Assembly (NCBI RefSeq): GCF_000708045.1
Contig: NZ_ANIE01000003.1
Span: 868,001 to 932,000, forward strand
Direction of reading: 5' to 3'
DNA from: Marinobacter nitratireducens
GTDB lineage: Bacteria > Pseudomonadota > Gammaproteobacteria > Pseudomonadales > Oleiphilaceae
DNA: 64,000 nt
The notes below the pieces were generated by a model. The model was not told the DNA's origin. It did not search any database and worked only from the letters and a program-made list of their open reading frames with translations. Within the stretch, counting starts at the first letter, position 1; the number at the start of each line of letters is the position of its first letter. The position numbers were made by a program, and so were the translations under genes. Positions 20,843-31,608 of the stretch are shown here, in pieces.

Positions 20843-20872
20843 AACGGGCGGAATTATAAACTCCGACCCGTT
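20843..20872 (-). terminator. Intrinsic terminator after alaS
   Basis: AACGGG-t-CGGA pairs with TCCG-CCCGTT on the minus strand around an AT-rich loop, with TTTTCTTTT after it. It separates alaS from lysC, so lysC needs its own promoter or read-through. Confidence 0.75.
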
Positions 20873-20887
20873 CTCAAAAACAGTTGC

Positions 20888-23518
20888 TTAGCCGATATTT
20901 TTTTCAACCCACTCGGGCACACCGGCCAGCGCGTCTGCCAGCTTGTCAGGATCGTTACCGCCACCTTGCGCCATATCCGGACGACCGCCCCCCTTTCCAT
21001 CAACCTGAGCAGCGAGATGCTTCATCAGATCCCCGGCCTTGATCCGGTCAGTCGCAGATTTGGTAACGCCTGCTACCAGTGTGACTTTTCCGTCCTCAAC
21101 ACTGGCCAGAACCACAACCCCTTCGCCCAGTTTATTCTTGAGCTGATCGGCGGTTTCCATCAGCGCCTTGCGATCCGCACCTTCGAGATTGGCCGCCACA
21201 ACTTTCAGCCCTCCAACCTCAACCGCAGAGCCCGCCAGGTCACTACCGGCGGAGCTTGCCAGCTTACCCTTGAGAGCATCGACTTCCTTCTCAAGCTGAC
21301 GGTTACGATCAATTGTCTGCTGGACTTTTTCAATCACAGAATCCCGGGTTCCCTTAACCAAACGTGCCGTCTCACGCAGGGCACGCTCTGTTTCGTCTAC
21401 CCATTCCAGAGCGCCAAAGCCTGTGACCGCCTCAATACGACGGACACCGGCGGAGATGCCGCTCTCAGATGTGATCCGGAACAGTCCGATATCGCCGGTT
21501 CTGGCAACGTGGGTGCCACCACAGAGCTCAACTGAGAAGTTGTCGGTTCCCATGCTGAGCACACGAACCTCATCGCCGTATTTCTCACCGAACAGCGCCA
21601 TCGCACCTTTCTGCTGGGCCGTTTCCATATCGGTGACATCGATATTGACCGGGGTATTTTCCAGCACCTGCTCGTTCACCTGACGCTCAATCTCTTTGAG
21701 CTGCTCCGGGGTAACCGGCTCGAAATGCGAGAAATCGAAACGCAGCTTGTCAGGATCAACCAGAGAGCCCTTCTGACTCACGTGCTCACCCAGAATGTTG
21801 CGCAGAGCGGCATGCAACAGGTGGGTCGCCGAGTGGTTGCGTTTGGTTCGTTCGCGGCGGGCGTGATCAATGCGCGCATCCACCTCAAGGCCCGGGAACA
21901 GCTCACCTTCGATCAGCGTGCCCACGTGCAGGTGGTTGTCACCTTCCTTGCGGGTGTCGGTCACCTTGAACCGACCGCCACTCCAGGTGAGTAAACCGGT
22001 ATCACCGACCTGGCCGCCGGATTCGGCATAGAACGGTGTGCGCTCAAGAACCACCACCGCTTCGTCACCGGTCTCGGGATTCTTCTCTTCGCCGTCGACG
22101 ATGACCGTACGAATGCGCTCCTGACCATCAATGTGATCGTAACCGGTAAACTCGGTCGCGCCTTCAATATTCAGCCCGGCCGCGTTGTAATCAATACCAA
22201 ACTTGCTGGCAGCACGGGCACGCTCACGCTGGTTTTCCATGGCCTGCTCGTACCCTTCGTAATCCAGGGTCAAGCCGCGCTCACGAGCAATATCGTTGGT
22301 CAGGTCGACAGGGAAGCCGTAGGTGTCGTAGAGGGTAAATACAGTTTCACCCGGAATCACGCTGCCCTTGAGCTCGGCAATATCCTGCTCAAGCAGGCGC
22401 AAGCCCTTGTCGAGCGTCTTGGCGAACTGCTCTTCTTCCTGAAACAGTACCTTTTCGATCTGCTTCTGGCTGCTAACCAGTTGCGGATAGGCTTCGCCCA
22501 TCAACTCAACCAGTGCATCCGTCAGCTTGTGGAAGAATGCGCCCTTGGCACCGAGCTTGTTTCCATGCCGGGCAGCGCGGCGAATGATACGGCGCAGAAC
22601 AAACCCACGACCTTCATTGGATGGCATCACGCCGTCGGAAATCAGAAACGCACAAGAGCGAATGTGGTCGGCAACCACCCGCAGAGACGCTTCGGTGGTA
22701 GGCACGCCGCCAAGCACATCAGACGCGGCTTTCAACAGATCCTGGAACAGGTCGATTTCATAGTTGCTGTGCACGCCCTGCAGAACCGCCGTAATACGCT
22801 CCAGGCCCATGCCCGTATCCACAGACGGCTTGGGCAACTTGAGCATTTCACCGTCGGCGGTGCGGTTGTACTGCATGAAGACCACATTCCAGATTTCGAT
22901 GTAGCGGTCGCCGTCTTCCTCAGGACTTCCCGGAGGGCCACCAGCCACGTCCGGGCCATGGTCATAGAAGATTTCGGTGCATGGGCCGCAGGGGCCGGTA
23001 TCGCCCATCTGCCAGAAGTTGTCAGAGGCGTAACGGCCGCCCTTGTTGTCACCGATGCGGACAATCCGATCTGCGGGGACACCGATCTCCTTGTTCCAGA
23101 TATCGAAGGCTTCGTCATCTTCTGCGTAAACCGTTACCCACAGCTTCTCCGTCGGCAGCTTCAACCAGTCATCACCGGTGAGGAACGTCCACGCAAAATT
23201 GATCGCTTCCCGCTTGAAGTAGTCACCGAAGCTGAAATTACCCAGCATTTCGAAAAAGGTGTGGTGGCGTGCGGTGTAACCCACGTTCTCCAGGTCGTTG
23301 TGCTTACCACCGGCGCGCACGCATTTCTGAGAGGTTGTCGCTCGAGTGTAATCACGCTCTTCGCGACCAAGGAATACATCCTTGAACTGGTTCATACCCG
23401 CGTTGGTAAACAGCAACGTCGGGTCGTCATGAGGAACCAGTGAACTGCTTCCAACGATGGTATGTCCCTGCTGTTTAAAATACTCGAGAAACGCTTTTCG
23501 CAACTCTGCGGTTTTCAT
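20888..23518 (-). CDS. alaS: Alanyl-tRNA synthetase
   Basis: An 876-residue class II synthetase, the same length as E. coli AlaRS. The start at 23518 ([19 protein letters not shown]) is preferred over the longer frame to 23599. The aminoacylation core is N-terminal ([15 protein letters not shown]). The editing domain has the zinc motif [11 protein letters not shown] with [13 protein letters not shown]. The C-terminal C-Ala domain ends the protein. Confidence 0.97.
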   Translation of the reverse strand: MKTAELRKAFLEYFKQQGHTIVGSSSLVPHDDPTLLFTNAGMNQFKDVFLGREERDYTRATTSQKCVRAGGKHNDLENVGYTARHHTFFEMLGNFSFGDYFKREAINFAWTFLTGDDWLKLPTEKLWVTVYAEDDEAFDIWNKEIGVPADRIVRIGDNKGGRYASDNFWQMGDTGPCGPCTEIFYDHGPDVAGGPPGSPEEDGDRYIEIWNVVFMQYNRTADGEMLKLPKPSVDTGMGLERITAVLQGVHSNYEIDLFQDLLKAASDVLGGVPTTEASLRVVADHIRSCAFLISDGVMPSNEGRGFVLRRIIRRAARHGNKLGAKGAFFHKLTDALVELMGEAYPQLVSSQKQIEKVLFQEEEQFAKTLDKGLRLLEQDIAELKGSVIPGETVFTLYDTYGFPVDLTNDIARERGLTLDYEGYEQAMENQRERARAASKFGIDYNAAGLNIEGATEFTGYDHIDGQERIRTVIVDGEEKNPETGDEAVVVLERTPFYAESGGQVGDTGLLTWSGGRFKVTDTRKEGDNHLHVGTLIEGELFPGLEVDARIDHARRERTKRNHSATHLLHAALRNILGEHVSQKGSLVDPDKLRFDFSHFEPVTPEQLKEIERQVNEQVLENTPVNIDVTDMETAQQKGAMALFGEKYGDEVRVLSMGTDNFSVELCGGTHVARTGDIGLFRITSESGISAGVRRIEAVTGFGALEWVDETERALRETARLVKGTRDSVIEKVQQTIDRNRQLEKEVDALKGKLASSAGSDLAGSAVEVGGLKVVAANLEGADRKALMETADQLKNKLGEGVVVLASVEDGKVTLVAGVTKSATDRIKAGDLMKHLAAQVDGKGGGRPDMAQGGGNDPDKLADALAGVPEWVEKNIG

Positions 23519-23590
23519 AGCCCTTTGATACCTTTCCAGAACCCGCCGGATTACCCCTCGGGTCCTCCATTGAAGTCGATTACTTACATG

Positions 23591-23621
23591 CGTGTGCAAA
23601 TCGGCTACTCTAGCACACGCC
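23591..23621. promoter_or_regulatory. Inverted repeat between alaS and the RDD gene
   Basis: GCGTGTGC (23591-23598) and GCACACGC (23614-23621) form a perfect 8-bp inverted repeat with a 15-base spacer in the 140-base divergent region. It could be an operator or a hairpin. E. coli AlaRS is known to repress its own gene by binding a palindrome near the promoter; a parallel here is only an inference. Confidence 0.4.
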
Positions 23622-23658
23622 GAGTACAGGAAAAACGTGAAACATCACAGGAGACCCC

Positions 23659-24195
23659 ATGCCCCGACGCTTTCATAATGCTGAGGAACTGTTCCCGCCA
23701 GCGACGTTTGTGAAACGCGCTCTCGCCATTATTTACGACGGTTTGATCAGCATCGCCGTCCTGTTGGTAACCAGCTGGATTTACACCATGATCGCGGGGT
23801 CACTGACAGGGTGGGATCGCTATGAGCAAATGGCCGAGAAAGGCCAGATTTCCGGAGACCCGGGCCTGACCTTCGTGCTGTTCCTGGTGCTTTATCTGTT
23901 TTTTGCCTACTTCTGGACCCGAATCGGCCAGACACTGGGCATGCAGGTGTGGCGGGTCAGGATCGAGAACCTGGATGGAACATCCGTCAGCTGGACCCAG
24001 GCATTGATTCGATACGTGACGGCTTCAGCCGTGGTGTTCGTTATGATGCTGGCCGCGTATTACATCGGAGCGGTTACGCTCCTGATTACGGTGCCGGCTG
24101 TCATCGCCCTGTTCCTGCCAATCAACGGCTTATCACTCACAGACAGGGCGTCAAACAGCCTTGTCGTCCAGGTGCCCAAAGCAACGAAGAAGTAA
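23659..24195 (+). CDS. RDD-family membrane protein
   Basis: A 178-residue protein with four predicted membrane segments. The first RDD motif lies in FVKRALAIIYDGLIS (Arg and Asp) and the rest follows in RIGQTLGMQVWRVRI. Some RDD proteins act as ion exchangers in halophiles; this one has no known substrate. The start has a good AGGAGA site. It converges with lptG, and the same neighbour pair is common in Pseudomonas relatives. Confidence 0.88.
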   Translation: MPRRFHNAEELFPPATFVKRALAIIYDGLISIAVLLVTSWIYTMIAGSLTGWDRYEQMAEKGQISGDPGLTFVLFLVLYLFFAYFWTRIGQTLGMQVWRVRIENLDGTSVSWTQALIRYVTASAVVFVMMLAAYYIGAVTLLITVPAVIALFLPINGLSLTDRASNSLVVQVPKATKK

Positions 24196-24203
24196 AGGCC
24201 CGC

Positions 24204-24225
24204 CGGGCCGGAATCAACCGGCCCG
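24204..24225. terminator. Hairpin at the RDD/lptG convergence
   Basis: CGGGCCGG (24204-24211) pairs with CCGGCCCG (24218-24225); the lptG stop lies in the loop. There is no T-run on either side, so it may only block colliding transcripts or protect 3' ends. Confidence 0.45.
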
Positions 24226-25275
24226 CTTCATCAGCGCAGCGCCAGCCAAGGCGCTGACCGCAATCGGTATCAACACGGCCAACATCGGGTTGAATCCATA
24301 GACCAGACTCATTGGGCCAAGCAAGTCCTGCATGTATTTGAACAGCAACCCGACCATGAGTCCGGTAAAGATCCGGAACCCCATGGTGACCGACCGCAGA
24401 GGTCCGAAAATAAAGGATATGGCCACCAGCACCATCACCGAGGTTCCCAGGGGCATCAACGCTTTCTTCCAGAATGCCAGCCAGTAAGGGGAAGCATTCA
24501 GATCCTGATCCCCGAGATAACTGGCGTAGGTATAGAGACCCGACATCGACAGGTTCTCAGGCTTGACAATCAGCACGCTGAGAACGTCGGGCGACAGCCC
24601 CGTGTCCCAACGCCGGGTACGCGCCTCCGTCACTTCCGTGCCATCAGACCCAATGCGAGTTGTCCTGACATCTTCAAGCAGCCAGTAATCCCCTTGGTAA
24701 ATGGCACGGCGTGCAAAGCTGGAAGACAACAACTTTCTCTGATCATTAAACGTGAACAACGAGACCCCATGCAGCACGCCATTCGGCTGAACGGCATTGA
24801 GGTGGATAAACTCATCACCTTCGCGGTGCCAGACACCACTCGCTGCCGCGACGCTGCGCCCGGCGCCGAGAGCAACCGCTTTATCGCTCTGGGCAAAGCG
24901 CTCCGCCGGTGGCGCAACGTATTCACCGATCACGACACCAAGCATCACAACGACCAATGCGGGCTTCATGGCTGACCAGACAATTCGCCTGAGTGATACA
25001 CCCGCAGCTCGGATAACAGTGAGCTCGGAGGAGCTTGCCATCGAACCGAGCCCCACGAGACACCCCATAAAAGCGCCCAGCGGCAAATAATCGTAGATAC
25101 GCCTCGGCAGCGTCAGAAACACATACCAGAGAGCGTCCAGCGTCTGATAGCCATTGCGGGTGTCTTCCAGTTCGGCAATAAAAGCAAAGATCAAATCTAG
25201 TGACAGCACCACAACCATAACCAGAAACATGGCCCCGCCAACCGTACGCATAACATAGCCATCTATCCTACGCAT
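24214..25275 (-). CDS. lptG: LptG, LPS export ABC permease
   Basis: A 353-residue YjgP/YjgQ-type permease with six membrane helices around a periplasmic jellyroll. The N-terminal helix is VGGAMFLVMVVVLSLDLIFA and the last helices run from ALMPLGTSVMVLVAISFIF to ALAGAALMKRAG. With LptF and LptB it extracts LPS from the inner membrane and passes it to LptC/A/D. It overlaps lptF by 8 bases. Confidence 0.94.
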   Translation of the reverse strand: MRRIDGYVMRTVGGAMFLVMVVVLSLDLIFAFIAELEDTRNGYQTLDALWYVFLTLPRRIYDYLPLGAFMGCLVGLGSMASSSELTVIRAAGVSLRRIVWSAMKPALVVVMLGVVIGEYVAPPAERFAQSDKAVALGAGRSVAAASGVWHREGDEFIHLNAVQPNGVLHGVSLFTFNDQRKLLSSSFARRAIYQGDYWLLEDVRTTRIGSDGTEVTEARTRRWDTGLSPDVLSVLIVKPENLSMSGLYTYASYLGDQDLNASPYWLAFWKKALMPLGTSVMVLVAISFIFGPLRSVTMGFRIFTGLMVGLLFKYMQDLLGPMSLVYGFNPMLAVLIPIAVSALAGAALMKRAG

Positions 25276-26371
25276 CAGCCGGCATCTCCCTCAGCGCTCT
25301 GCGACGCTGAAGCCACGCAGGTCCGAACTGCAGCCAGAGCCCGAACCCTAGAAACAGAGCATGCACCCAAAGCATGCCAACCCACTCAGGCACTTTGTTA
25401 TCGGCCAGGGCATCCCGGGCAACAATCAGCAAACCAAGGTAGGTAATGTAAACCAGCATGGCCGGGAGGAGATGGAAAAAGCGGCCTTGCCTCGGATTTA
25501 CACGGCTAAGGCGGACCGCCAGAAGGGTCACGATCGGAACGATCAGCGGAAGCGAAAAGCGCCAATGCAGAAGCGCGCGATCCTCTGGGCTGTCTGACTG
25601 CATCAAGTCCCATGTACTGATACCCTCTTCCAGCTCTCGAGTGCCCTTCTCACCACTCTGAATTTTCAGCCCGTAGGCGCCAAATTCAGTGATGTTGTAT
25701 TCCGGAGTACCTGCCGCTCCGTCAAACCGGCCGCCGTCCTCCAGAATGAGAAAACGACTACCGGTATCCTGATCAATCAGCTGGGAACCGGACTCTGCCG
25801 TAAAGATGGTAATGCCCTCGCCGTCAGCACCATATTCGGCGATAAACACCCCCTGCAGCTCACGCTTATCGTCACTGAGCGCTTCGGTATAGGTCACTCT
25901 GTCGCCGGAGCTGAAATCCTGAAACCGGCCAGGCGCCAGCATTTCGAACTCCGTGGCCTGGCGCTGTTCGTTGAAAATCTGCTCTACCTGTTTCATGCCC
26001 CAGGGCGACACGTAGAGACTCATGGCTCCGACAATGATCATGACGGGCACGCTACCCAGCAGCGTTTTTATCAGCAGCTGACGGTCACTCACGCCACAGG
26101 CAAACAGCACCGTCATCTCGCTCTCCAGGTACATGCGCCCGTAGGCCAGCAGTATGCCGATAAACAGCCCCAGAGGAAGTATCAGTTCCAGAAAGCCCGG
26201 GAAACGATAAGCCATGATGGAAAACAGCACGTCAGCCGCTATATTGCCTTCCGCGGCGCTGCTGAGGTATTTCAGGAAGCGGCCACTCATGAACACCATC
26301 AGCAAAACACCGGAAACGGCGATCATGCTGATCATGACCTGGCGAATGAGATAACGGAAAATAATCGTCAA
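25268..26371 (-). CDS. lptF: LptF, LPS export ABC permease
   Basis: A 367-residue partner of LptG with the same six-helix plan (FRYLIRQVMISMIAVSGVLL at the start, periplasmic domain roughly 100-270). It is the first gene of lptFG and is divergent from pepA, with a 241-base shared promoter region. The family is essential for LPS transport. Confidence 0.95.
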   Translation of the reverse strand: MTIIFRYLIRQVMISMIAVSGVLLMVFMSGRFLKYLSSAAEGNIAADVLFSIMAYRFPGFLELILPLGLFIGILLAYGRMYLESEMTVLFACGVSDRQLLIKTLLGSVPVMIIVGAMSLYVSPWGMKQVEQIFNEQRQATEFEMLAPGRFQDFSSGDRVTYTEALSDDKRELQGVFIAEYGADGEGITIFTAESGSQLIDQDTGSRFLILEDGGRFDGAAGTPEYNITEFGAYGLKIQSGEKGTRELEEGISTWDLMQSDSPEDRALLHWRFSLPLIVPIVTLLAVRLSRVNPRQGRFFHLLPAMLVYITYLGLLIVARDALADNKVPEWVGMLWVHALFLGFGLWLQFGPAWLQRRRALREMPADA

Positions 26372-26551
26372 AAGGGTCTCTCTGGCCTAGTCTGTTGCAA
26401 CTTTGGAGGAAACAGGGGTCAGCGCGTATTCTATGTAACCTTTGCCGTGAATGACAGTACGACAGAATTACATCAGGCTATGAAAACAGTACGGCCTGCC
26501 AGCTTGATAAATTCGACCGTTACCCTGATCCTAGATTAAAAGCAGACGCAA

Positions 26552-26586
26552 CCCGGAATACCGGGAACGTCGTCGTGTCCGACGAC
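26552..26586 (+). promoter_or_regulatory. Two adjacent hairpins in the pepA leader
   Basis: CCCGG-aata-CCGGG (26552-26565) and GTCGTCG-tgtc-CGACGAC (26569-26586) stand side by side, 26 bases before the pepA start. They leave the AACAGGAGA ribosome site free. Possible roles are RNA stability or translational control. Confidence 0.45.
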
Positions 26587-26612
26587 AGCCAAAACGAATA
26601 ACAGGAGATGCC

Positions 26613-28106
26613 ATGAATTTCAGCCTCAGTAGCAAAGCTCTGACAAGCACCAAAGCCGACTGCCTTGTGATCGGCCTCCCGGAAAAAGGAGATTGGCCGG
26701 AGTCCACAACCCAGGCAGACGAGTCACTGGGCGGGCTGATCAAATCTCTGGAAAAGGCCGGCGACATCAGTGGCAAAAACGCCAAGACCAGCGTCGTACC
26801 TCTGACTGACCAACCCTGGGCCCGTCTTGTTGTCGTTGGCACGGGCAAGGATTCCGACCGCACCCAGGCGAACTATCGCAAAGCCCTGATCGCCGTCGTA
26901 GGTGCCCTGAAAGACGGCCCCTCCAAATCTGCCCTGATTGCCCTCGGTGATACCACCGTCAGCGGCGATGAGTCCGCAAGCTCTGAAAGCGCAAAGCTCA
27001 CACTGATCGGCCGTATTCTGGAAGAGCACCTGTACACCTTCCACGACTACAAGAGCGAAAAACCAACCGCCAGCAAACTGAACAAAGTCGTCGTTCTGGC
27101 TTCCAGCGCCGGAAAAGCGCAAAAAGACGCGTTCAATCTCGGCCTCGCAACCGGCCGTGGCATGAACTTCACCCGCGATCTGGGCAACACGCCACCAAAC
27201 ATCTGTCACCCGGTCTGGCTGGCCGAACAGGCCAAGGCAATGGCCAAGGAATACGACGACATCAAGACCGAAGTGCTTGATGAAAAGCAGATGGAAAAAA
27301 TGGGCATGAACACCATCCTGGCCGTCGGCAAAGGCAGCAAGCAGCCCCCGCGCCTGATCGTCATGGAATACCGTGGCGGTAAAGCAAAGGACAAGCCCTA
27401 CGTACTGGTGGGCAAGGGCATCACCTTCGACACCGGCGGAATCAGCCTCAAGCCAGGCGAAGGCATGGACGAAATGAAATACGACATGGGCGGTTCCGCC
27501 AGCGTATTTGGCACCATGAAGGTCATCGCGGAGACCAAGCCCAAGATTAACGTCGTGGCCGTGATCGCCGCCGCCGAGAACATGCCGGACGGCGGCGCAT
27601 CCCGCCCGGGCGACATCGTCACCACCCTCAGCGGCCTGACCGTTGAAATCCTCAACACCGACGCCGAAGGACGCCTCGTACTCTGCGACGCCCTCACCTA
27701 CGTCAAGAAATTCAACCCGGCTGCGGTCGTCGACATGGCGACCCTCACCGGCGCCTGCATCATTGCCCTGGGCAACCACGCCACCGGACTGCTCGCCAAT
27801 AACGACGAACTCGCCAACGAACTCCTGGCCGCGGGTGAACGTACCGGCGATCGCGCCTGGCGCCTGCCGCTTTGGGACGAATATCAGAGCCAGCTGGACA
27901 GCAACTTTGCGGACATGCAGAACATCGGCGGCCGCCCCGCGGGCACCATCACCGCAGCCTGCTTCCTGTCACGGTTTGCCAAAGATTACCCCTGGGCACA
28001 CCTGGACATCGCCGGTACCGCCTGGCACTCCGGCAAAGCCAAAGGCGCCACCGGCCGTCCGGTACCCTTGCTGGTCAACTATCTGATGTCCCATGCAGGA
28101 AAATAA
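26613..28106 (+). CDS. pepA: Leucyl aminopeptidase (cytosol aminopeptidase)
   Basis: A 497-residue M17 peptidase. The C-terminal catalytic domain has VGKGITFDTGGISLKPGE (active lysine and metal ligands), YDMGGSASV and NTDAEGRLVL (metal ligands and active arginine). It is a hexameric, two-metal enzyme removing N-terminal residues. E. coli PepA also binds DNA in Xer recombination and carAB control, and in Pseudomonas the homologue PhpA affects alginate gene expression. It overlaps holC by 14 bases. Confidence 0.97.
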   Translation: MNFSLSSKALTSTKADCLVIGLPEKGDWPESTTQADESLGGLIKSLEKAGDISGKNAKTSVVPLTDQPWARLVVVGTGKDSDRTQANYRKALIAVVGALKDGPSKSALIALGDTTVSGDESASSESAKLTLIGRILEEHLYTFHDYKSEKPTASKLNKVVVLASSAGKAQKDAFNLGLATGRGMNFTRDLGNTPPNICHPVWLAEQAKAMAKEYDDIKTEVLDEKQMEKMGMNTILAVGKGSKQPPRLIVMEYRGGKAKDKPYVLVGKGITFDTGGISLKPGEGMDEMKYDMGGSASVFGTMKVIAETKPKINVVAVIAAAENMPDGGASRPGDIVTTLSGLTVEILNTDAEGRLVLCDALTYVKKFNPAAVVDMATLTGACIIALGNHATGLLANNDELANELLAAGERTGDRAWRLPLWDEYQSQLDSNFADMQNIGGRPAGTITAACFLSRFAKDYPWAHLDIAGTAWHSGKAKGATGRPVPLLVNYLMSHAGK

Positions 28107-28605
28107 CCAGAGCGCATCCCCGGAAACCGGCAGCCCTGCTGCCGGTTCTTCCGAGGACAGCAACAGGAATCAACGCTACTGGTTCCACATCCTCTCCCAG
28201 GCCACCCCGGCTGCCCGCAACCTCCACACTGCCAAACTCGTGGACAAAGCCTGGCAACAAGGGGACCGCGTGTGCGTCGTCTGCGACACCATGCAGCATG
28301 CACAGGAACTGGATGACCTGCTCTGGAACTTCAACCCGGACGCCTTCATACCCCACTCCATCGTCCCGGACTCCACAACCACCTGCCCCGACCCCGTTGG
28401 TATCCTGCTGTGCCCGCCGGTAGCCGAAGACTGGGATACCATCATCGTCCTCTCGGACACCCTCCCCGCCGACGCCGACCGGTTCAGCCGCCTGGCGCTG
28501 GTTGCCCACAACGAACCAGACGTTCTAAACCAGGCCCGATCGCATTTCAGGCAGTTAAGGGCCCTGGGAATCGAGCCCAAGGTTCATGACCAGCGAAAAC
28601 GGTGA
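28093..28605 (+). CDS. holC: DNA polymerase III chi subunit with low-complexity N-terminus
   Basis: A 170-residue protein. The chi fold begins near residue 29 (RYWFHILSQ) and continues through AKLVDKAWQQGDRVCVVC and DTLPADADRFSRL. The first 28 residues are rich in Asn, Ser, Pro, Gly and Glu, and are an extension relative to typical chi (about 145). No other start is available nearer the fold. Chi links the clamp loader to SSB. The pepA-holC-valS order is conserved in gammaproteobacteria. Confidence 0.9.
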   Translation: MQENNQSASPETGSPAAGSSEDSNRNQRYWFHILSQATPAARNLHTAKLVDKAWQQGDRVCVVCDTMQHAQELDDLLWNFNPDAFIPHSIVPDSTTTCPDPVGILLCPPVAEDWDTIIVLSDTLPADADRFSRLALVAHNEPDVLNQARSHFRQLRALGIEPKVHDQRKR

Positions 28606-28751
28606 GCGAGTAGCACCTGGCCCGACTTTGCGCAGCACCCAGCTCGCAGTCTTCGAAGCAAGAGACGTTCGCCGCAACCTCCGTGAGCATGTATAATCGG
28701 CGCTCTAATTTTTCCCTTGTGAATCAACCAAACGGTCACCAGCAGAAACCC

Positions 28752-31604
28752 ATGGAAAAAACCTACCAGCCAGAAAACATCGAGCGCCAGTGGTACGAAA
28801 ACTGGGAATCCAAAGGGTACTTCCGCCCCAGCGGTGAAGGCCAGTCCTACAGCATTGCCATCCCGCCCCCCAACGTGACCGGCAGCCTGCATATGGGCCA
28901 CGCGTTCCAGCACACCATCATGGACACCCTGACCCGCTACAAGCGCATGCAGGGCCGCAACGCCCTCTGGACAGTCGGCACCGACCACGCCGGTATTGCG
29001 ACCCAGATGGTCGTCGAGCGCAAACTGGCTGCAGAAGAAGAGAAAACCCGCCACGATCTCGGCCGGGAAGAATTCATCAAACGCATCTGGGACTGGAAAG
29101 AACATTCCGGCGGCACCATCACCCGCCAGATTCGCCGCCTGGGTAACTCCGTGGACTGGGAAAACGAACGCTTCACCATGGACGATGGCTTCTACAAGGC
29201 GGTCCAGGAAGTGTTCATCCGACTGTACGAAGAAGACCTGGTCTACCGCGGCAAACGGCTCGTGAACTGGGATCCGAAGCTGCACACCGCCATCTCGGAT
29301 CTTGAGGTTGAGAACAAGGAAGAAAAGGGCTTTTTCTGGCACCTGCGCTATCCGCTGGCTGACGGCGCAACAACCCAGGATGGCAAAGACTACGTCGTGG
29401 TTGCTACCACCCGTCCAGAGACCATGCTTGGCGACACCGCCGTTGCCGTGCACCCGGACGACGAGCGCTACCAGCATCTGATCGGCAAGCACGTGCTGCT
29501 GCCGCTGGTGAACCGCCGAATCCCGATTGTTGCGGACCACCACGCCGACCCGGAGAAGGGCTCAGGCTGCGTAAAGATCACACCGGCTCACGACTTCAAC
29601 GACTATGCGGTAGGCAAGCGCAACGACCTGCCCATGATCAACGTCATGACCCAGGACGCGAACATCCGGGACATTGCGGAAGTCTTCAACGCCGACGGCA
29701 CCGATAACACCGACATCGACGGCACCCTGCCCTCTGCCTACGCCGGTCTGACTCGCGAAGCTGCCCGCAAGCAGATCGTGGCCGACATGGATACCGAAGG
29801 CCTGGTAGAGAACATTGAAGACCACGTACTGAGCGTGCCCCGCGGTGATCGCTCTGGACTGATCATCGAACCGATGCTGACCGATCAGTGGTTTGCCGAT
29901 GCCAAGACCCTGGCCAAGCCGGCTATCGAGGCTGTCGAAGACGGCCGTATCCAGTTTGTACCCAAGCAGTATGAAAACATGTACTTCGCCTGGATGCGTG
30001 ACATCCAGGACTGGTGTATTTCCCGTCAACTCTGGTGGGGCCATCGGATTCCCGCCTGGTACGACGCCGAGGGCAACATCTACGTTGGCCGCAGTGAAGA
30101 AGAAGTCCGCCAGAAGCACAACCTGGGCGCTGATCTTGAGCTCAAGCAGGACGACGACGTTCTGGATACCTGGTTCAGCTCCGCGCTCTGGACCTTCGGC
30201 ACCCTGGGGTGGCCAGAGATTACCGAGCGCCTGAAGACCTTCCACCCGACCGACGTACTGGTCACCGGCTTCGATATCATCTTCTTCTGGGTCGCCCGGA
30301 TGATCATGATGACCATGCACTTCATGAAGGACGAAGACGGCACCCCGCAGGTGCCCTTCCATACCGTCTATGTCACCGGCCTGATCCGGGACGAACACGG
30401 CGACAAGATGTCCAAGTCCAAGGGCAACGTGATTGACCCACTGGACATGATCGACGGCATCAGCCTGGACGACCTGCTTGAAAAACGCACGGGCAACATG
30501 ATGCAGCCGAAACTCGCGGAGAAAATCGGCAAGCGCACCCAGAAGGAGTTCCCGGAAGGCATTGCTGCCCACGGTACCGATGCCCTGCGCTTCACCCTCG
30601 CCTCGATGGCCACCACCGGCCGCGACATCAACTGGGACATGAAGCGCCTGGAAGGTTACCGGAACTTCTGCAACAAACTCTGGAACGCAGCTCGCTACGT
30701 ACTGATGAACACCGAAGGCGAAGACTGCGGCGTGAATGATGAGCCAGTCGAGCTGTCCCTTGCGGACCGCTGGATCATCAGCGAGCTTCAGAACTGCGAA
30801 CAGGAAGTGACCCGCCATCTTGAGCAGTATCGCTTCGACCTGGCGGCTTACTCGCTGTACGAATTTATCTGGAATGAATACTGCGACTGGTACCTGGAAC
30901 TGTCCAAACCGGCGCTGAATGACGACAGTGCAAGCGCTGAAGCAAAGCGCGGTACCCGCCGTACTCTGGTGCGCGTACTCGAGGCGGTATTGCGCCTGGC
31001 CCATCCGATGATGCCATTCATCACCGAAGAAATCTGGCAGCGCATCGCACCACTGGCCGGCGCCTCCGGCGACAGCATCATGCTGCAGCCATTCCCGCAG
31101 CCAGATTCCAGCAAGCAGGACGACACCGTTGCAGCTGATATTGAGTGGCTCAAAGGGGTCATCGTTGCTGTACGAAACATCCGTGGCGAAATGAACATCT
31201 CTCCGGCCAAACAGGTTCCGGTATTGCTCAAGGGCGGTAGCAACGAAGACGAGCGCCGCCTGGAGGAAAACCGCCAGTTCCTGATCTCCCTGGCCAAGCT
31301 TGAGAAGCTGGAATGGTTCCAGGGTGACAAGGCGCCGATGTCTGCCACGCAGCTGGTTGGCGAGATGGAAGTGCTGGTGCCCATGGCCGGCCTGATCGAC
31401 AAGGATGCCGAGCTCAAGCGACTGGACAAGGAACTGGATCGCCTGAAGAAAGAAATCGGTCGCCTCGAAGGCAAGCTGGGTAACGAGAAATTCACCGCCA
31501 AGGCTCCCGCCGAGGTCGTTGAAAAAGAGAAAGAAAAGCTGAAGGACGCGCAGGGCAGCCTGTCCCGACTGAGCGACCAGCGAGCCGAAATCGAGGCCAT
31601 GTAA
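28752..31604 (+). CDS. valS: Valyl-tRNA synthetase
   Basis: A 950-residue class I synthetase. HIGH-type motif: [19 protein letters not shown] motif: [16 protein letters not shown]. The editing CP1 domain is between them and a C-terminal coiled coil ([18 protein letters not shown]) ends the protein. Start chosen at 28752 ([18 protein letters not shown]); the longer frame from 28683 is not typical of the family. Confidence 0.97.
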   Translation: MEKTYQPENIERQWYENWESKGYFRPSGEGQSYSIAIPPPNVTGSLHMGHAFQHTIMDTLTRYKRMQGRNALWTVGTDHAGIATQMVVERKLAAEEEKTRHDLGREEFIKRIWDWKEHSGGTITRQIRRLGNSVDWENERFTMDDGFYKAVQEVFIRLYEEDLVYRGKRLVNWDPKLHTAISDLEVENKEEKGFFWHLRYPLADGATTQDGKDYVVVATTRPETMLGDTAVAVHPDDERYQHLIGKHVLLPLVNRRIPIVADHHADPEKGSGCVKITPAHDFNDYAVGKRNDLPMINVMTQDANIRDIAEVFNADGTDNTDIDGTLPSAYAGLTREAARKQIVADMDTEGLVENIEDHVLSVPRGDRSGLIIEPMLTDQWFADAKTLAKPAIEAVEDGRIQFVPKQYENMYFAWMRDIQDWCISRQLWWGHRIPAWYDAEGNIYVGRSEEEVRQKHNLGADLELKQDDDVLDTWFSSALWTFGTLGWPEITERLKTFHPTDVLVTGFDIIFFWVARMIMMTMHFMKDEDGTPQVPFHTVYVTGLIRDEHGDKMSKSKGNVIDPLDMIDGISLDDLLEKRTGNMMQPKLAEKIGKRTQKEFPEGIAAHGTDALRFTLASMATTGRDINWDMKRLEGYRNFCNKLWNAARYVLMNTEGEDCGVNDEPVELSLADRWIISELQNCEQEVTRHLEQYRFDLAAYSLYEFIWNEYCDWYLELSKPALNDDSASAEAKRGTRRTLVRVLEAVLRLAHPMMPFITEEIWQRIAPLAGASGDSIMLQPFPQPDSSKQDDTVAADIEWLKGVIVAVRNIRGEMNISPAKQVPVLLKGGSNEDERRLEENRQFLISLAKLEKLEWFQGDKAPMSATQLVGEMEVLVPMAGLIDKDAELKRLDKELDRLKKEIGRLEGKLGNEKFTAKAPAEVVEKEKEKLKDAQGSLSRLSDQRAEIEAM

Positions 31605-31608
31605 GCCG

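Noticed and set aside
20783..20887. Lysine riboswitch before lysC
   Set aside because: The gap is only 105 bases and contains the alaS terminator and one short hairpin; none of the riboswitch's five-helix layout fits.
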